Shown here: positions 12,179 through 23,613 of the stretch, in pieces | Position numbering within the stretch: the stretch's first letter is position 1 | Layout of the letters: each line of letters opens with the position of its first letter | Source: Andrena cerasifolii | Taxonomy: Eukaryota > Arthropoda > Insecta > Hymenoptera > Andrenidae | DNA: 64,000 nt | NCBI RefSeq assembly: GCF_050908995.1 | Contig: NC_135118.1 | Span: forward strand, 17,865,501-17,929,500 | Reading direction: 5' to 3' | Notes under the pieces: model-generated | What the model was told of the DNA's origin: nothing | Database searches by the model: none | Seen by the model: only the letters and a program-made list of their open reading frames with translations | Program-made: the position numbers and the translations under genes

Positions 12179-13075
12179 GGGGAAAGTGGGGTAAAATGGA
12201 ACAACAATGTTTCTGTTAGATAAGAGCTGCGAATGAGTTGGTATCGCGTGACATGGAACCAAAGGGTCCTCATAGCATTTTTTGATAGACCACAGACCCC
12301 TGCACACGTTTTTTTTCCATTAAGAGAGTTGGAAAAATTTCCGGTATCGACGTTTCAATATTGCGTTGGACTTTCGACCACTTTTCGGTACTTGGATTTG
12401 GGAAATTAATAACGGCAAATATATCGTTGGATTCTATAGTCCTTGCGCTAAATTTTGACGTATATAAAAAGTTCTTTACCTTGCGCTGAAGTGTAAATAT
12501 TAAATGTTTACTAAATGACTGCATGTAAAGGGTGGGCCCATGAGGCCTGCACCAGTGCTGAAAAGGAAGATGATACATTTGTATGAGATTTTTGTTTATA
12601 AAATAATAAACAAAAAGTATTAATCTATCCTTCTTTTACGATATTATATTTATATTTGATTATTTTCCGTAATTTTCATGTTATCTAATAAAATATTTTC
12701 TCTTATATGTATAATATATATTTTTGTTATATTTTATTTGTAATAGTTATACTTAAAACATATATTTATAGATTTTAACATAAATGAATACATTTTAAAT
12801 CATAAAAATAAAGATTTTGTACGTTTACACGGTCTTCGAGTGGGTGTTCCGTCTTACCCCACCATTTCAGCGAGGCGAAGATTTCAATACCTCCGGTAAA
12901 TTTCATTTTCCGTCGTTCCCAAAGATTTTTCTTAACAATGACTTTGATTTCCTTATAGTCTAAGGTCCACTGAAGACTCCTGTTGAAGTCTCGTGTGTTT
13001 TTCTCCTCCCCATTTTAAGTTACCACCCTCCAAAGTTAAGCGTTCCGTATTACCCCACATTCCCCTAATAGGTAC
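12179..13075. mobile_element. TA-flanked element with GGGGAA(A/T)GTGGGGTAA ends
   Basis: The left end, after TA (12177-12178), is GGGGAAAGTGGGGTAAAATG. The right end in reverse is GGGGAATGTGGGGTAATACG before TA (13076-13077). That makes an 897-bp element with terminal inverted repeats and a TA target duplication, as in Tc1/mariner-type transposons. A 102-codon minus-strand frame (12270-12578) lies inside, but I recognise no transposase motif in it. The AT-rich right half (12580-12830) has no coding sequence. Confidence 0.65.
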
Positions 13076-13077
13076 GT

Positions 13078-14023
13078 AAAATGAATGTAAAGTATTCTAC
13101 AAGAGACCCGCTTTCAGAAAAATACAAAAATACAGGATGAAACTGTATTGTTAGATTATTATCAGCTAAAATAAACTGATAAAAAGTTACATCAATCATC
13201 CCTGATTTTTTAAAATATTTATATTACCCACAAAATAGGGTGTAAGCTCGAAAGGATTTCTTTCTATTTTTCACTTCGCATTTCCCTGATATTTTTTTAC
13301 CATTACATGTCGTTAATATTCTTTAATTATTGAGGATTTGATGAGGTGCGATTTAGAGGACCACTAAGATTTTGGCAACTCTCTCCTAATTGTGCTCCGA
13401 GCAGGATGCGTTCGTGGGCGTTGTGGTAAAGTGGAAATTGGGAAACACACTGTTTGCTGCTTATATAGAAGGTAAGAGAAAGAAAGAAGACACTTCGATC
13501 GAGTTTTAGTACTTCAATGCTGATGGGTCTGGAATTGACGAAGAACTTTTACGCGCGACTATTCTCGTAGATACAAACAGTGTTCCACGGCAGGTTCGTA
13601 TTTTGCTCGAGGATTAGATTCTCCTCGCAGTCTTCAAAGTTAACAGCTTCGGCTACTTTTCGCCGAACAGCAACTGCACTTGCATTACCTTCAGTAAAGG
13701 CTGTGCTTTCAATGGATTATTCTAAACTTAATTGGAGGTTTAAACATCTTTATCCGAGGAGCACTATGCTTAAACTTCTTTCTTCCAGATCTGTGCTTTA
13801 AACTGCAGTACGTGCTTCGTACCATCTAGAGAATTTCCCGATACCACATTGGCGCAGTATCATGAAATTTCTTAAGCTGTCTAAGACGGAGGTTTAAGGA
13901 AAAGAGTGGATCGTGCTTAAGAGGATTTCTTCAGTTTTATGGGAATACGTATATGTAGGTATGTATACTTGCGCAGGATTTCGTGTAAAATCACAGAGAG
14001 AGAGAGAGACAGAGAGAGAGACA

Positions 14024-14078
<55 letters not shown>

Positions 14079-14344
14079 CTTGAGGAAAATGGATCTCGAA
14101 GAAACCCGTAGGTACTGTTTGTCGTCACGAAAACAAGTGATTTCGAGTAATAGTTTACCAGTACTTAACTCTAGATTACTAAACTACCCTGTGAGTGACG
14201 TTGTTACAAAACATTAATGACAAGTACGACTTTAAATTAAAACACCAATATATTTCCGAAAAAATATATTTTTATTCAAGCAACATAAATTTTACTTCCT
14301 TCAGCTTAACAGATCAGAAAACAATAAAGAAAATGAAATGTTTT
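13078..14344. other. AT-rich non-coding stretch
   Basis: No gene is recognised. It contains the GA microsatellite listed separately and short, low-complexity open frames. Confidence 0.35.
13994..14075. repeat. (GA)n microsatellite
   Basis: About 80 bases of GA dinucleotide repeat, with a few GAC and GTG interruptions in the first half and a pure run in the second. Confidence 0.97.
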
Positions 14345-14584
14345 TTATTCGGTACAACAGGGAGACATGTTCATGTTATGAGCCCGACATATTGGTTTTT
14401 TGCATTGCATGCAAAAGTTGAGTGGCTGAGCAGTCCAAGCGCTCGTAAAAGTAATTTTTGGCGAATTAATTGCAAGAAGATGAAAGCAAGCACAGACTTT
14501 TCCTTTTACACGCTGTTTATTACTATCGCGTGGAGCAAGGAAATATTTTTCTTGTCTACATATATATTTTACAAATGGCGCCAC
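14345..14584 (-). pseudogene. possible piggyBac-type transposase C-terminal remnant
   Basis: The last 23 residues of this minus-strand frame read FCMQCKKPICRAHN..CC before the stop at 14345. The C-x2-C-x4-C-x2-H spacing followed by a CC pair resembles the cysteine-rich C-terminal domain of piggyBac transposases, which ends many such proteins. One cysteine spacing is irregular (CC rather than CxxC). The preceding 55 residues have no recognisable catalytic sequence, so the body of the transposase is lost or decayed. Right after the stop the sequence turns AT-rich, as a 3' UTR would. No TTAA-flanked ends were found around it. Another zinc-binding tail of a transposase is possible. Confidence 0.4.
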
Positions 14585-16391
14585 ACGAGGTTGATTAGGT
14601 ACACAGTGCTTTAGAAAAAAGTGTCTTTTGTTCTGCCCTGATGTTGAGCTTAAACGTGCAAATACAGCGGTTGCTTTGGAATATGTTTCTCCTAGAGACT
14701 GTAATTTTGGAGGGGACCTCTGAGAAAATAATTGAACCGAAATTATTAAAATGGCGGCTAGGAGAAGGCGACCATTACGATAAATGACGATTTTCGGGGT
14801 GCACAGATGCGCTCATGTTTCATCATTTTCCATCTGTAAAATAACAACTACACAACGCAAATGAAAAACCCACGATTAAGGACAAGCTAATCTAATATAC
14901 TGACTAAATTTGGTCGAATTTTTTATTTCTGATGAACCAAGTCGTAGCTACAGTGATCACCGTAATAAAAAAAGCGCTGTCGGGAGATCGCTTATAATTC
15001 CATTATTTATTTAGTTATCGCATTGCAAAAAAAACTACAAGAACTTTAAAATATATACTTTCGAATATACTACCGTTTATTTAAAAAAAAGTCTTCATAT
15101 TGAAGAAAAAAAATTCCGAATATACTTGCGTTTTCTGACCTTGCAGGTAGGCATAACCCCTTAAGTCATTCTTCCAGTTTCCCATGTCCTGGGCACAGGA
15201 AAGAGCAAAGTACAGGGGCCAGTTACTAGCAGCGCAATGAATACAGCCCTCGTCCAAGCCTCTTTCCCCTTTCATCGCGTTCTTATCCACTAGTCGCGCA
15301 AGAAGCAACCGCTTTTATAAATTGAATCAAGCTTTTTAGACGCGGCGGAAGCAACACGCTTCTCACTTTGACGCGGTTTCGCCGATAGTTTGATACAACT
15401 CCGGCCGGGGAAGAACTCGTAAACTTCATCGGGTCTGGCGTCGAGTTGAAATTTCGTTTATCCCCGGCTGGGGACGCTTAATTAGCGTTTTAATGGCGAG
15501 CAGGGAAGATCGAGTTATCGCGTGAAAATCGCGAGCAGCTCGCGCGAAATAACCGCCTCGACGTCAAGCTCCTTTCCCCGAAGCTCCAGAAATTCGAGGC
15601 GCACGGAAGCCCCCATGTTTATCGCCGAGGGAAGCGCACGGGTCACCGAGCACATTTATAGAATATTCCGATCTCGCCCGGTGCGGCCCGATATTGTTCG
15701 TTTCATAATTGACGAGGCAATTTTGCGGATCGCGCAAAGCCTCGATCAAACGTTTACAGAGAAACAAGCAAACAACGGAGCACCTCCGCCGGCCTGAATC
15801 GAAAATTTTCGCGTGTCTGCCCGGCAGCTGGATGATGGCTTTCAAAAACGGGGAACGGATATTCGATATGCATACATATTTTCAACGCTGCATTCGAAAC
15901 CGAGTTCAAGTCACTACTTAGAAAAATGTGCTCAGTAGTGATATGACATTTTTTGCTTTTACATTTCAAAAATTGAACGTCTATTGGAGATTTACCTTTG
16001 TTAGGCAGAAAAGGTAGCCTCGGGCGACGGGACTCGAACTCAAGATCCGCGGATCCTCTGCCTACTGGATTTTTTTTTATTTTTCTTTTTATTATAAAGT
16101 TTATTGAATGGGTGAGTACAGTCGAGAGATAAAGGCGAGCTCAATAGACGTAAGAAAAGGGCTCAGTAATCCGAGAAGGAATCACAAAAGTCCGGTTGCT
16201 CGAGAGCTTTCAAGACTCCTGGACAGGTCGCTCGGCTAGGTCTACAATTGGATGAATGTTCGCGCTGTCGTGCGCTGTCTCCAGCAAGAGGGGGTGGAAA
16301 AATATTTACAAATTTAGATCAGTCTGATTCGTAAGGCGAGTGAGCTGCTGCGTGGGGTCTGCGTACTGGCCAGCCGCGTTATCAATTCCCC
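14585..16391. other. non-coding stretch
   Basis: AT-rich to about 15120, GC-richer at 15340-15850. No gene recognised. A tRNA-like B-box on the minus strand near 16024-16045 is discussed among rejected items. Confidence 0.35.
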
Positions 16392-16961
16392 TATGCGCGT
16401 ATCACACTAGCTGCCGTGGCCGACGTCGGACCACTCAAAGTGAAGCAGTCGACGCTGCGGCCAGGATAGCCGACGGGCTATTTTCCGAGCCGCAGCGACA
16501 GCTGCAGCCAACCAGGGCGCAGGGTTTTCGCGCGGTATTTGTTTGATATTCACGATAGGTTTAAAAAAAAGTGTCAGCAGTACTTATCATAATGCTCAGT
16601 GCTACAAAGTCACGTTTTGTAGAAAGAGGTTGTGACGAACACCTTGCTTTTTCCTACGCGCTACCCAATGTTTTGCCCGGACACCACGTTCAAGGCATCG
16701 GGAATGATAAAACGCCCAGACCATCATGAGAAAAGCAGCTGCCAAATTTCGTTTCCTCACATTCTCTTCGTAATACGACACAAGCAGTCTCTTTTGCATG
16801 TTAATCGCGAATGTAAGTAAAATGGCTAGCAGACAGATCGAGCGTATTTGTCTTCTGCTGACTGCAACAACCGACGCCTGTGTGTGATTGGGAAACAGCC
16901 GGCCGCAGCGGCAGCGGCAGCCGCGAGCGACGGCCGCAGCAGCTAGTGTGGTACGCGCATA
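16392..16961. mobile_element. PIF/Harbinger-type deletion derivative
   Basis: The ends are 23-bp inverted repeats with one mismatch, TATGCGCGTA(T/C)CACACTAGC..., at 16392-16414 and 16939-16961, followed inward by GGCCG-rich sequence. The CACACTAGC and GGCCG-rich ends and the encoded N-terminal fragment (separate entry) point to PIF/Harbinger. At 570 bp it is far too short to be autonomous. The exact outer boundary and 3-bp target duplication are unclear. Confidence 0.6.
16602..16799 (-). pseudogene. Harbinger transposase (nuclease) N-terminal fragment
   Basis: A 65-codon frame begins at ATG 16799 and ends at a stop at 16602. It has a tyrosine/glutamate-rich start, an alanine-rich hydrophobic stretch (AAAFLMMVWAF, residues 20-30), a basic region, and KHWVARRKKQGVRHNLF (residues 43-59). 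This order matches the N-terminus of HARBI1-like nucleases, where a short hydrophobic/basic lead is followed by W-V-x-P/x-x..R..G..H-x-L. The catalytic DDE domain is absent, so this is a truncated relic inside the 570-bp element. The same frame stays open upstream to 17003, beyond the element's right terminal repeat. Confidence 0.5.
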
Positions 16962-17230
16962 ACCCCGGCTCCCCGATGTTACGCTTTTCCGAACTGTACG
17001 CATAGCGAAACCAACGCACCGCCACCGAAATATGTGTCAGTCGAACCATAGGCCGTGCCCAAACGCCGAGTGCCTACACTCGCTGCAAAAGAGCGCACCC
17101 TCCGGTCCCACCGTCTCGCAAGTTCTCCCTTAAAGGGGAATCCTATTTTTGGGGCTACAGCATAGCAAAATTTGGGATTTTTATGCAGCTTTGAAGAAGT
17201 TGCAGTTTTCTTTTTTTTTATTAATTTATA
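16962..17230. other. non-coding spacer between two transposons
   Basis: GC-rich to about 17110, then T-rich. No gene. The T-rich run CTTTTTTTTATTAATTTATA just left of the next element recurs in diverged form just right of it (17621-17642). Confidence 0.35.
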
Positions 17231-17232
17231 TA

Positions 17233-17617
17233 GGGGAGACCGGGGTAAAATGAGCTTCCTTAATTTGTTCTTTAACAATAGAATATATTTACAAATTTTG
17301 GTGGCGTAATAAATGTATGTAATATAAGAATGATAATTATGCACATTCAGACATCGAAAAATGTAAATTCATTTAAAAAATTAGAATTTAATTTTTAGAG
17401 GCTTCCGATTGGCTTTCTTCGCCATTTTTCGCACTTGCGTCATTTCTTTCAAGTTGAATTTTAAAATACTCTGAGTTAATTTTAAGTATTGCTATTCGTC
17501 ATTTATCAACAGTAATGTTTAAATTATATTATAACTCTATTTCCACGCATTTTTATTGAAAGGAATAATTTTATTCGACTTCAAACTTTTTCGGGCTCAC
17601 TTTACCCCGGTCTCCCC
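17233..17617. mobile_element. TA-flanked MITE, GGGGAGACCGGGGTAAA ends
   Basis: The left terminus is GGGGAGACCGGGGTAAAATG and the right terminus in reverse is GGGGAGACCGGGGTAAAGTG. Both are flanked by TA (17231-17232 and 17618-17619). The 385-bp AT-rich interior has no coding sequence. The terminal design is the same as at 12179-13075 but the sequence differs, so this is a sister family. Confidence 0.8.
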
Positions 17618-17619
17618 TA

Positions 17620-19076
17620 CTTCTTTTTTATTAAGTTATATGCTTCTTCTGTTAGCTAAGAAAACTGGCGCAAAATTGGATAGCCAAAATTAAAGGTTCA
17701 AACATTTCAGTTTCACCAAACTGAAGCTATATATGTGTAAATTTAGGGGAATTAGAGTTTTGGGGAAGGAGGAGGAGGGTGAGATCGATAGATATTTTGG
17801 CGACGAAGCCAGGGCTTTTATTTTGGAAGAATATTGGGAAACAGAAATGATATTGGACGAGAGTGAAAAATATTTACTAGGTCCTCGAATGCTAGCGAAA
17901 ACCAGAAACTAGAGTGCCCATGAATGTTTCTTTTAGCAGCGCGAAAAAATAACACCTATGGACGGCGCGAAGCTCGCGATAACGCCTGCACCCACTGTTT
18001 GCCAGTGAATGTACCAAGTTGTGCGGCTGCCACTTTCGCGACACACCGTATTCACCGACGGCTCTAATGGCATTCCACTCGAGAAGACGCTGAAGGAGTC
18101 GTTCACGGGAGCGTGGAAATGTAATTTTTACGCGTCCCTTTTCGCGGGCATCGAGCCCCATCGAGTAAAGAAAGGGGGAGTAAAGAGACTGGGGGTACTT
18201 GGTCGTGAAACAGCCCCGTAATGCTCCAAATTGCGCGGCTCTGCGGCCTGATCGTAACAAAAGGTGAATTCTGAAAAGCAATTCCATTTTTAAGCGAGTT
18301 CTCGTATTCCTACGGCGCTGTTCACGCGAACTTCGAGCGTAACAGCGTAATTCACCACCTGCAGTGCCCTTGGCCCATTCTGCATTTCGAAACGTCAAGT
18401 AGAATGGACTATGGAGTGCGTTGGAATAATGCTAAACTCTGAAGCCAGAGTATATTTAACAGAATTACTGCTTACGTAGTATTTCTTTGTCCCGTGAACC
18501 GAAGAGTAATTTTTCTCAGCGAATTATCCGAGCTCCACAAAAATTGCACGAAGAGGCATTACGTAAAGCGAGTAAACTTCTCTGCCCTTACAGCTTGCCC
18601 CCATTTGTCATCGTTCCGGGCCGATTCTACCCTCTGATATTTTCAAATTATCGAATCACGTCCCGCCCTCGACTTCCCCGATAAAGTGGATGCAAGCAAG
18701 TGGAAATCTAAGAGTAAATGCTGGAGCCATAAGGGAGGCGAATTGGAAATTCCTTCGGTCGCGATTCACCGCTACGTGACCGGCTAGTGCAGTATATTTC
18801 ATGGAAATTTCTCTGGGGACAGGGCTACACCAGGTGAAGACGAGGTCCAGAAACGATGAATCTGCACGCCACCGAAACACGGCCATCCATCTTTCTTGCG
18901 CGAATTTTCGATCGTTGCAGACACGCGGGCGAGGATGAACGTTGGGATATTCGTAGGCGAAGTGGTCGTTCGTTTTCCATTAAAATTTCGAGCATGTACT
19001 GGAAATTTTGTCAAATAAAAAAAATTTTTAATCAAACGATCAAAAATTCACTAAAAAATAAAAAATAATTATTTTC
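17620..19076. other. non-coding stretch
   Basis: No gene recognised. A 168-codon minus-strand frame (17892-18398) and shorter overlapping frames lack any domain and look like chance frames in balanced-GC DNA. Confidence 0.35.
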
Positions 19077-19255
19077 TTGCACTACAGTTACGATGATGAT
19101 ATGCCACTTTAAATAAAATCGTAATATCTCATCGTTTTTCATCGCTCATTTTACGATGCTTGATTCTGTATTAAATTGATTCATACACTGTTATGAAATA
19201 TCCTGGCCCACGATTTTATTTACAGTGACATATCACCATCGTAATTGTAGTACAA
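19077..19255. mobile_element. palindromic MITE with 46-bp arms
   Basis: Arms 19077-19122 and 19210-19255 are inverted copies with about seven mismatches, sharing TACGATG(A/G)TGATATG and AAATAAAATCGT. The loop is about 87 bp. No target duplication is clear. Confidence 0.65.
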
Positions 19256-19589
19256 TAAATGTTTTAGTTTTTACCGCATTTCCGATCAAATCGAATCAAA
19301 TTTCTTTTTATATATTTCATTATTATTTACATTTTAGTGTTTCAGTCTTGCAACTAAAAAAACTCGAGAAATTCAACTACTTGTAAGTGACGGGTCATTC
19401 CTCGATAAAATTTGTATTGACGGGAATCGGGACGCTACTAGGCAACGCATCGGCTTTTGGTCGTCTTCGAGAAGAACGCCAGAGGCTGATTTCAAGTTGA
19501 CTGGAATTGTGGTTAAGGATTAAAATTGTAGGGAATGCAGTTTCTTCACCATCTCGGGGTTGTTTTTTTTTAAATTTTGGATTATCTTA

Positions 19590-19982
19590 CAAGGGAACAT
19601 CTCGAACCCAGAAATTCAAAAAATTCCGAAACGCAATTTTTATTTGCTGCCCAAATTCACTGTAAGAGGGTGTAATTTACCCCTGAAAATCCGATTATTT
19701 TCCGATTTTCTGTTATAACTCGTGAACTGTAAAATATTTTTTTCACCAAATGAAAGACCTAATTAAAAGAAGTAACTTTTGACTTGAATTATTTTTTATC
19801 TCTTACAGATTGCGAGTTACAAATTAAAATTGGAAAATAACCGGATTTTCAGGGGTTAATTTCACCCCCTTTGAGTGAATTTGGGCAGCAAACAAAAATT
19901 GCGTTGTAAGCAGGAGGGAATCCCCTACGTATTCACAAAGTTTCAGAATTTTTTTAACTTCCGAGTTCGGGATCTTCCCTTG
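19590..19982. mobile_element. CAAGGGAA-ended MITE, copy 1 (3-bp TSD TTA)
   Basis: The ends CAAGGGAACATCTCGAAC and, in reverse, CAAGGGAAGATCCCGAACTC are flanked by TTA (19587-19589 and 19983-19985). The 393-bp element is a long imperfect palindrome around GGGTGTAATTTACCCC and GGGGTTAATTTCACCCCC, with TTTGCTGCCCAAATTCACT in one half and its complement in the other. The copy at 31842-32272 has a different 3-bp duplication (CTA), which confirms the boundaries. A 3-bp TSD fits PIF/Harbinger MITEs. Confidence 0.8.
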
Positions 19983-19985
19983 TTA

Positions 19986-21742
19986 ATTATGGATGCTGCA
20001 AAGTTTCAAGTCTATTGATCGATTAACCAAACAAAAAACAAACGCACAGAGGAGTGAAGCTAATCTAATAAAAAAGCAATTTCAAGCAGAATACGTTTAT
20101 GGAGCTAATTTAAGCGGGCCCGTTTCGTTTGATTATTGTTCGTGTAATTTTCGTTCATACATGTACTTGATAATTGAAAAATGCTCATCGATCTTGTTAT
20201 CTTCTTTCTGATGTCTGACAATACGTGTACTATTGCATCGCGGCACAGTGGAGGAATGGATGACAGAAATTGCACAGAAAATACGACCAAATGGGAAATA
20301 CAATCTGACCCAACTAGAGCATCTCTGGAACGCACGGATGTTGCCGAAGAACGACAGTGAAACGACAGATGGAACTAATAAATCGCGATAGGTCGCGGAT
20401 GAGCGAGCGCTGCGCGAGGGGCCATCGGGAAAATATACAGGGAGTCAGAAAATTATTGGCACGGGCAGATTTTATCATGCCGAGCTTTTCGTTCGGTTTG
20501 CTTTCATAGATGTACGCGATGATTCCATCTTCAAAAACTGAATTCGCTTGCGTGGTGAAACAAAATGTTGTACCGAACGTCAGTGGACTTCGGAACGTAG
20601 TTCTTAGAAAAGTTTAATCCCGCGAGTCACTTTTGATCTCTAAGCGGAATTGAATAATTATTTCGTCTCCTTAATCGAAAGATTATAGGGTGTCGTTTAA
20701 AAAATTGAGAATGTCTCGCAGCTTAATTTCGCCACTCACTGTATACCTTGATTTTTCACGCGAATCAAGTGCCGCAGAAAAATCCCATTATATTGGAAAA
20801 TATCAGCGAAAAGGGGAAGCTTCGGCCTCTAACGTTTCTGGCCGCCCATTTCGTTTCCGTCTCCCCCATTTTACCCCTGCTCTGCCAGTGAGTTTCGCTC
20901 GCAATCGCGGAATTCAATCCGCTTCCTGCGCGACACAGGTTTCGACAAGATGTCATTATAAATTTGGCAGCCATTGTTATCAAATTCGGCGTGTTTGCTT
21001 GTTCGTCGTTCGAGCGAAACTGAAGTCCACTGTTCCCAATAAAAAAAATGCCTGTTTTTCCCCGTGGATCGGTACTAAATCCGTTGCTCCTTCTACAGTT
21101 TTGTTTTTCAGTTTTTCGTATTTACGAGCTCAAATGGAGCAGCCATGAAGTTTGCGCGGATGCTATAATTCTGAACCGCACCGACATCTGTGTTTTTTGG
21201 TCATCTCGTTGTTTTACATGCATAGTAACGTCGCCGCCCCAACGACACTGCATTCTTTTTTAGTGAGCTTCGCGTCACGGGACCGATACTTTGTTTGCTG
21301 GCTTTTTGGGAACCTGGCCTGTGATTTGCATGGCACACATTGTAATTGTACCGCTGGAATGAGAGGCATTAATTATTCCAGTTCTGTTCGGAGGTTCGCC
21401 GTTGATCGACGGAGATAAATGCAGGGTGGGGGGCATACATTAGCTTCGTAAAATATGTGCATAAGAATTACTTTTATTATAAACATCGACCTGTCTAATG
21501 TGTACCTTCCCGTGGAATCACAAAGCCGCGTTTTCATGAGAAATATGTGTACAGACTGCCATCGGCAGCGTGAAAGCACTTCGTTGGAAAGCGCTGAAAA
21601 TGCAAGCCACGTCCTGACCACTGACATGATACATGAAAAACATAAACGCCAGTAACATTCAGAGATCTAAAGTGCATCCTCTTAACAGCATTATTAATTT
21701 ACGTATTTATTGGTCTGATGAGAACTTCTTTGTCCTCCACGC
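19986..21742. other. non-coding stretch
   Basis: No gene recognised. Near 20432 a short TACAGGGAGTCAGAAAATTATTGG stretch looks like a single transposon end. The remainder gives only chance frames. Confidence 0.35.
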
Positions 21743-22575
21743 AGGGGCGGGTTTCTGTGTAGGCTAACAAAGGAAATTATGCAATCCGGAAATTCAGGGA
21801 ATTATGCGACTTTGCGTGCAAGTAGAGTAAGTAGTTCATGCGTAAGGCGCATCTATTTCTTGTTGGCGCCGCGGTGCGATTTTAGGGGGTGAAATCACCC
21901 CGTGAAAAAATACAGAAATTTATTTTTCGTGGAATATCTCGAGAAAGGCGAGAGATAATGGAAGGGAGTTTAAACAAAAGTTGCATCTTTTTTTTATATC
22001 TAAGAAACTGCGTAAAAGTAAAGTTATCGAATGAAGCGTTGGTGGTGGGGTAGCTTGAAAAGTATGGATGTTTTCGATAATTATTTTTACGCTGTTTTGT
22101 AGATATAAAAATAAAGATGCAACTCTGTTTAAACTCCGTTCCATTATCTCCCACCGTTCTCGAGATATTCCACGAAAAAGAACAGTCTGCATTTTTTTTC
22201 GTGGGATGATTTCACCTCCTAAAACCGCACTATGGTACAAATAAAAAATAGATTTTTCTTACGCACGAACTACTATCCTTGCACACAAAGCTGCATAATT
22301 TTCTGAATTTCCGGGTTGCATAACTTCCCTTGTGAGTAGGCTGCAGCCTAGGGGGTGAATTTTGGAAAGGGGCGGCAACCTATATGCCTAGTTGCTCAAG
22401 ATGCGAATAAAATATTAAACGGGATTTAATAGAAAGGACCAGTTTTTTATTTCGGCTGTTTTGACCGGGTGATTTTTAAACACAGAGGCATGCCACAATT
22501 TTACAAACAATTCACTTTTTTTCCATGTAACAAATTAGCTACAACTCATATGTGAGTTGTCTTATCAAACTAACT
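21743..22575. repeat. dispersed repeat C, copy 1, split by a MITE
   Basis: The left part (21743-21767, GGGGCGGGTTTCTGTGTAGG) and right part (22336-22575, through GTAGGCTGCAGCCTAGGG and CAATTCACTTTTTTTCCATG) align with the uninterrupted copy at 30923-31085. The intervening 565 bp are a younger MITE (separate entry). The family is unknown; no coding sequence is seen. Confidence 0.65.
21768..22332. mobile_element. nested CAA(A/G)GGAA-ended MITE, 565 bp
   Basis: The ends CAAAGGAAATTATGCAATCC and, in reverse, CAAGGGAAGTTATGCAACCC are long inverted repeats. The arms continue through AGGGGGTGAAATCACCCC and TCGTGGAATATCTCGAGAA. The flanking triplets are TAA and TGA. Deleting the element plus one triplet restores the uninterrupted sequence found at 30.95 kb, so boundaries are precise. 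It shares only the termini with the 19590 and 31842 elements and is a separate subfamily. Confidence 0.8.
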
Positions 22576-23304
22576 TGAAAATTGTCTGAACTCTTTTCAA
22601 TTATAATATTTGATAATATTTCTCCAAACTCCGCTCCTCCCTCCATATAGCGTAACAGAAGAAGATATTTGGAAGTATTCAACTGCTACTCGTGTCATGT
22701 TCATTAATCTCGTTCCATAGGAAGACCTGTCACAACGACTGTACGAGGATTATATAATAATTAATTAACGAAAGGTACGTCGGTGCCCGGCTCAAGTTCC
22801 CAGAGAACTGACTTTTCGCGCGACGGGCGTTGGGAAAAAGCCGCCGTCGGTGTTCATTTTTCGCGCTGCTCCTGTCAAGCCATCCCGACGAAAAAACAGA
22901 GGGGAACAAATGGCGGGGCTTGGCGTGCAATCCGAAAAAAGTATCGGTCGTGTTGGGTGCCGTTTTGTGAGATAGCATCGCGAGAAACAGTGGTACGAGC
23001 CGGCAAAAGGAAACGTTCGCTTCCTCTTTTCTCCACCCCCGACGTGGTTCCTCTTGTTTTTTCGAGACCTTTTATAGCAATCGATCGCGAAAAGCGCATC
23101 TCCCTATGCGACTTCTGCAGCCACGTGCAGTGGAATTTCTTCGAAAGTCCATTGGCTCCGTTAAATGTATAGGAAGCGATATTGGGTGTTGAAATACTTG
23201 AGAACGAATCAAGCATAGGGTAATTATGGGAGAGATGCCGCACTTTCGGTATTCCAGGGTTGTCGGGAATAAAATACAGCTCTGTCGATTTTATTTTTCT
23301 TAGG
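22576..23304. other. non-coding stretch
   Basis: AT-rich to 22760, then a GC-rich block 22780-23170 with overlapping chance frames on both strands. No gene recognised. Confidence 0.35.
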
Positions 23305-23607
23305 CTGTTGGTTTGGGTTAGATTAGTAAGCTATACACTCATATAGTTTATAAAAAAAAAATGAAATTTGATTTCGGACCTGCTGGTCCATAGTTACACC
23401 TGCGATCAGCTCGCGTGGGTGGGGGGGTCTAGAAGATTAATTAATATATTAAAATTTATGGATATTTTTCTATTTTTTTTTGTATAGTCTCTTAAGACAG
23501 TGTACTAAAGGTAGGTAATAAAATTTTTCTATGAAAACTGTAAATTATTCCAGAAAAAAATCTTAAAAAATGGCTTACTTTTCCGGCCGTCACAGTGGTG
23601 TTCCCCC
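23305..23607. mobile_element. TTAA-type MITE end (family D), likely partial
   Basis: The right terminus, read in reverse from TTAA (23608-23611), is GGGGGAACACCACTGTGACG, followed by a run matching AAAGATTTTTTTCT of the element starting at 31090. A clear left terminus is not visible. The left half includes GTTTGGGTTAGATTAGTAAG, similar to 29670-29690. Confidence 0.45.
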
Positions 23608-23613
23608 TTAACT

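Noticed and set aside
12270..12578. 102-codon minus frame inside the 12.2-kb TIR element as a transposase
   Set aside because: Position fits but I see no catalytic or DNA-binding motif, so I do not call it.
16020..16070. tRNA-like B-box on the minus strand (GAGTTCGAGTCCC)
   Set aside because: The T-arm stem does not pair, and no acceptor stem or A-box at the right spacing is visible. At most a decayed tRNA-derived SINE fragment.
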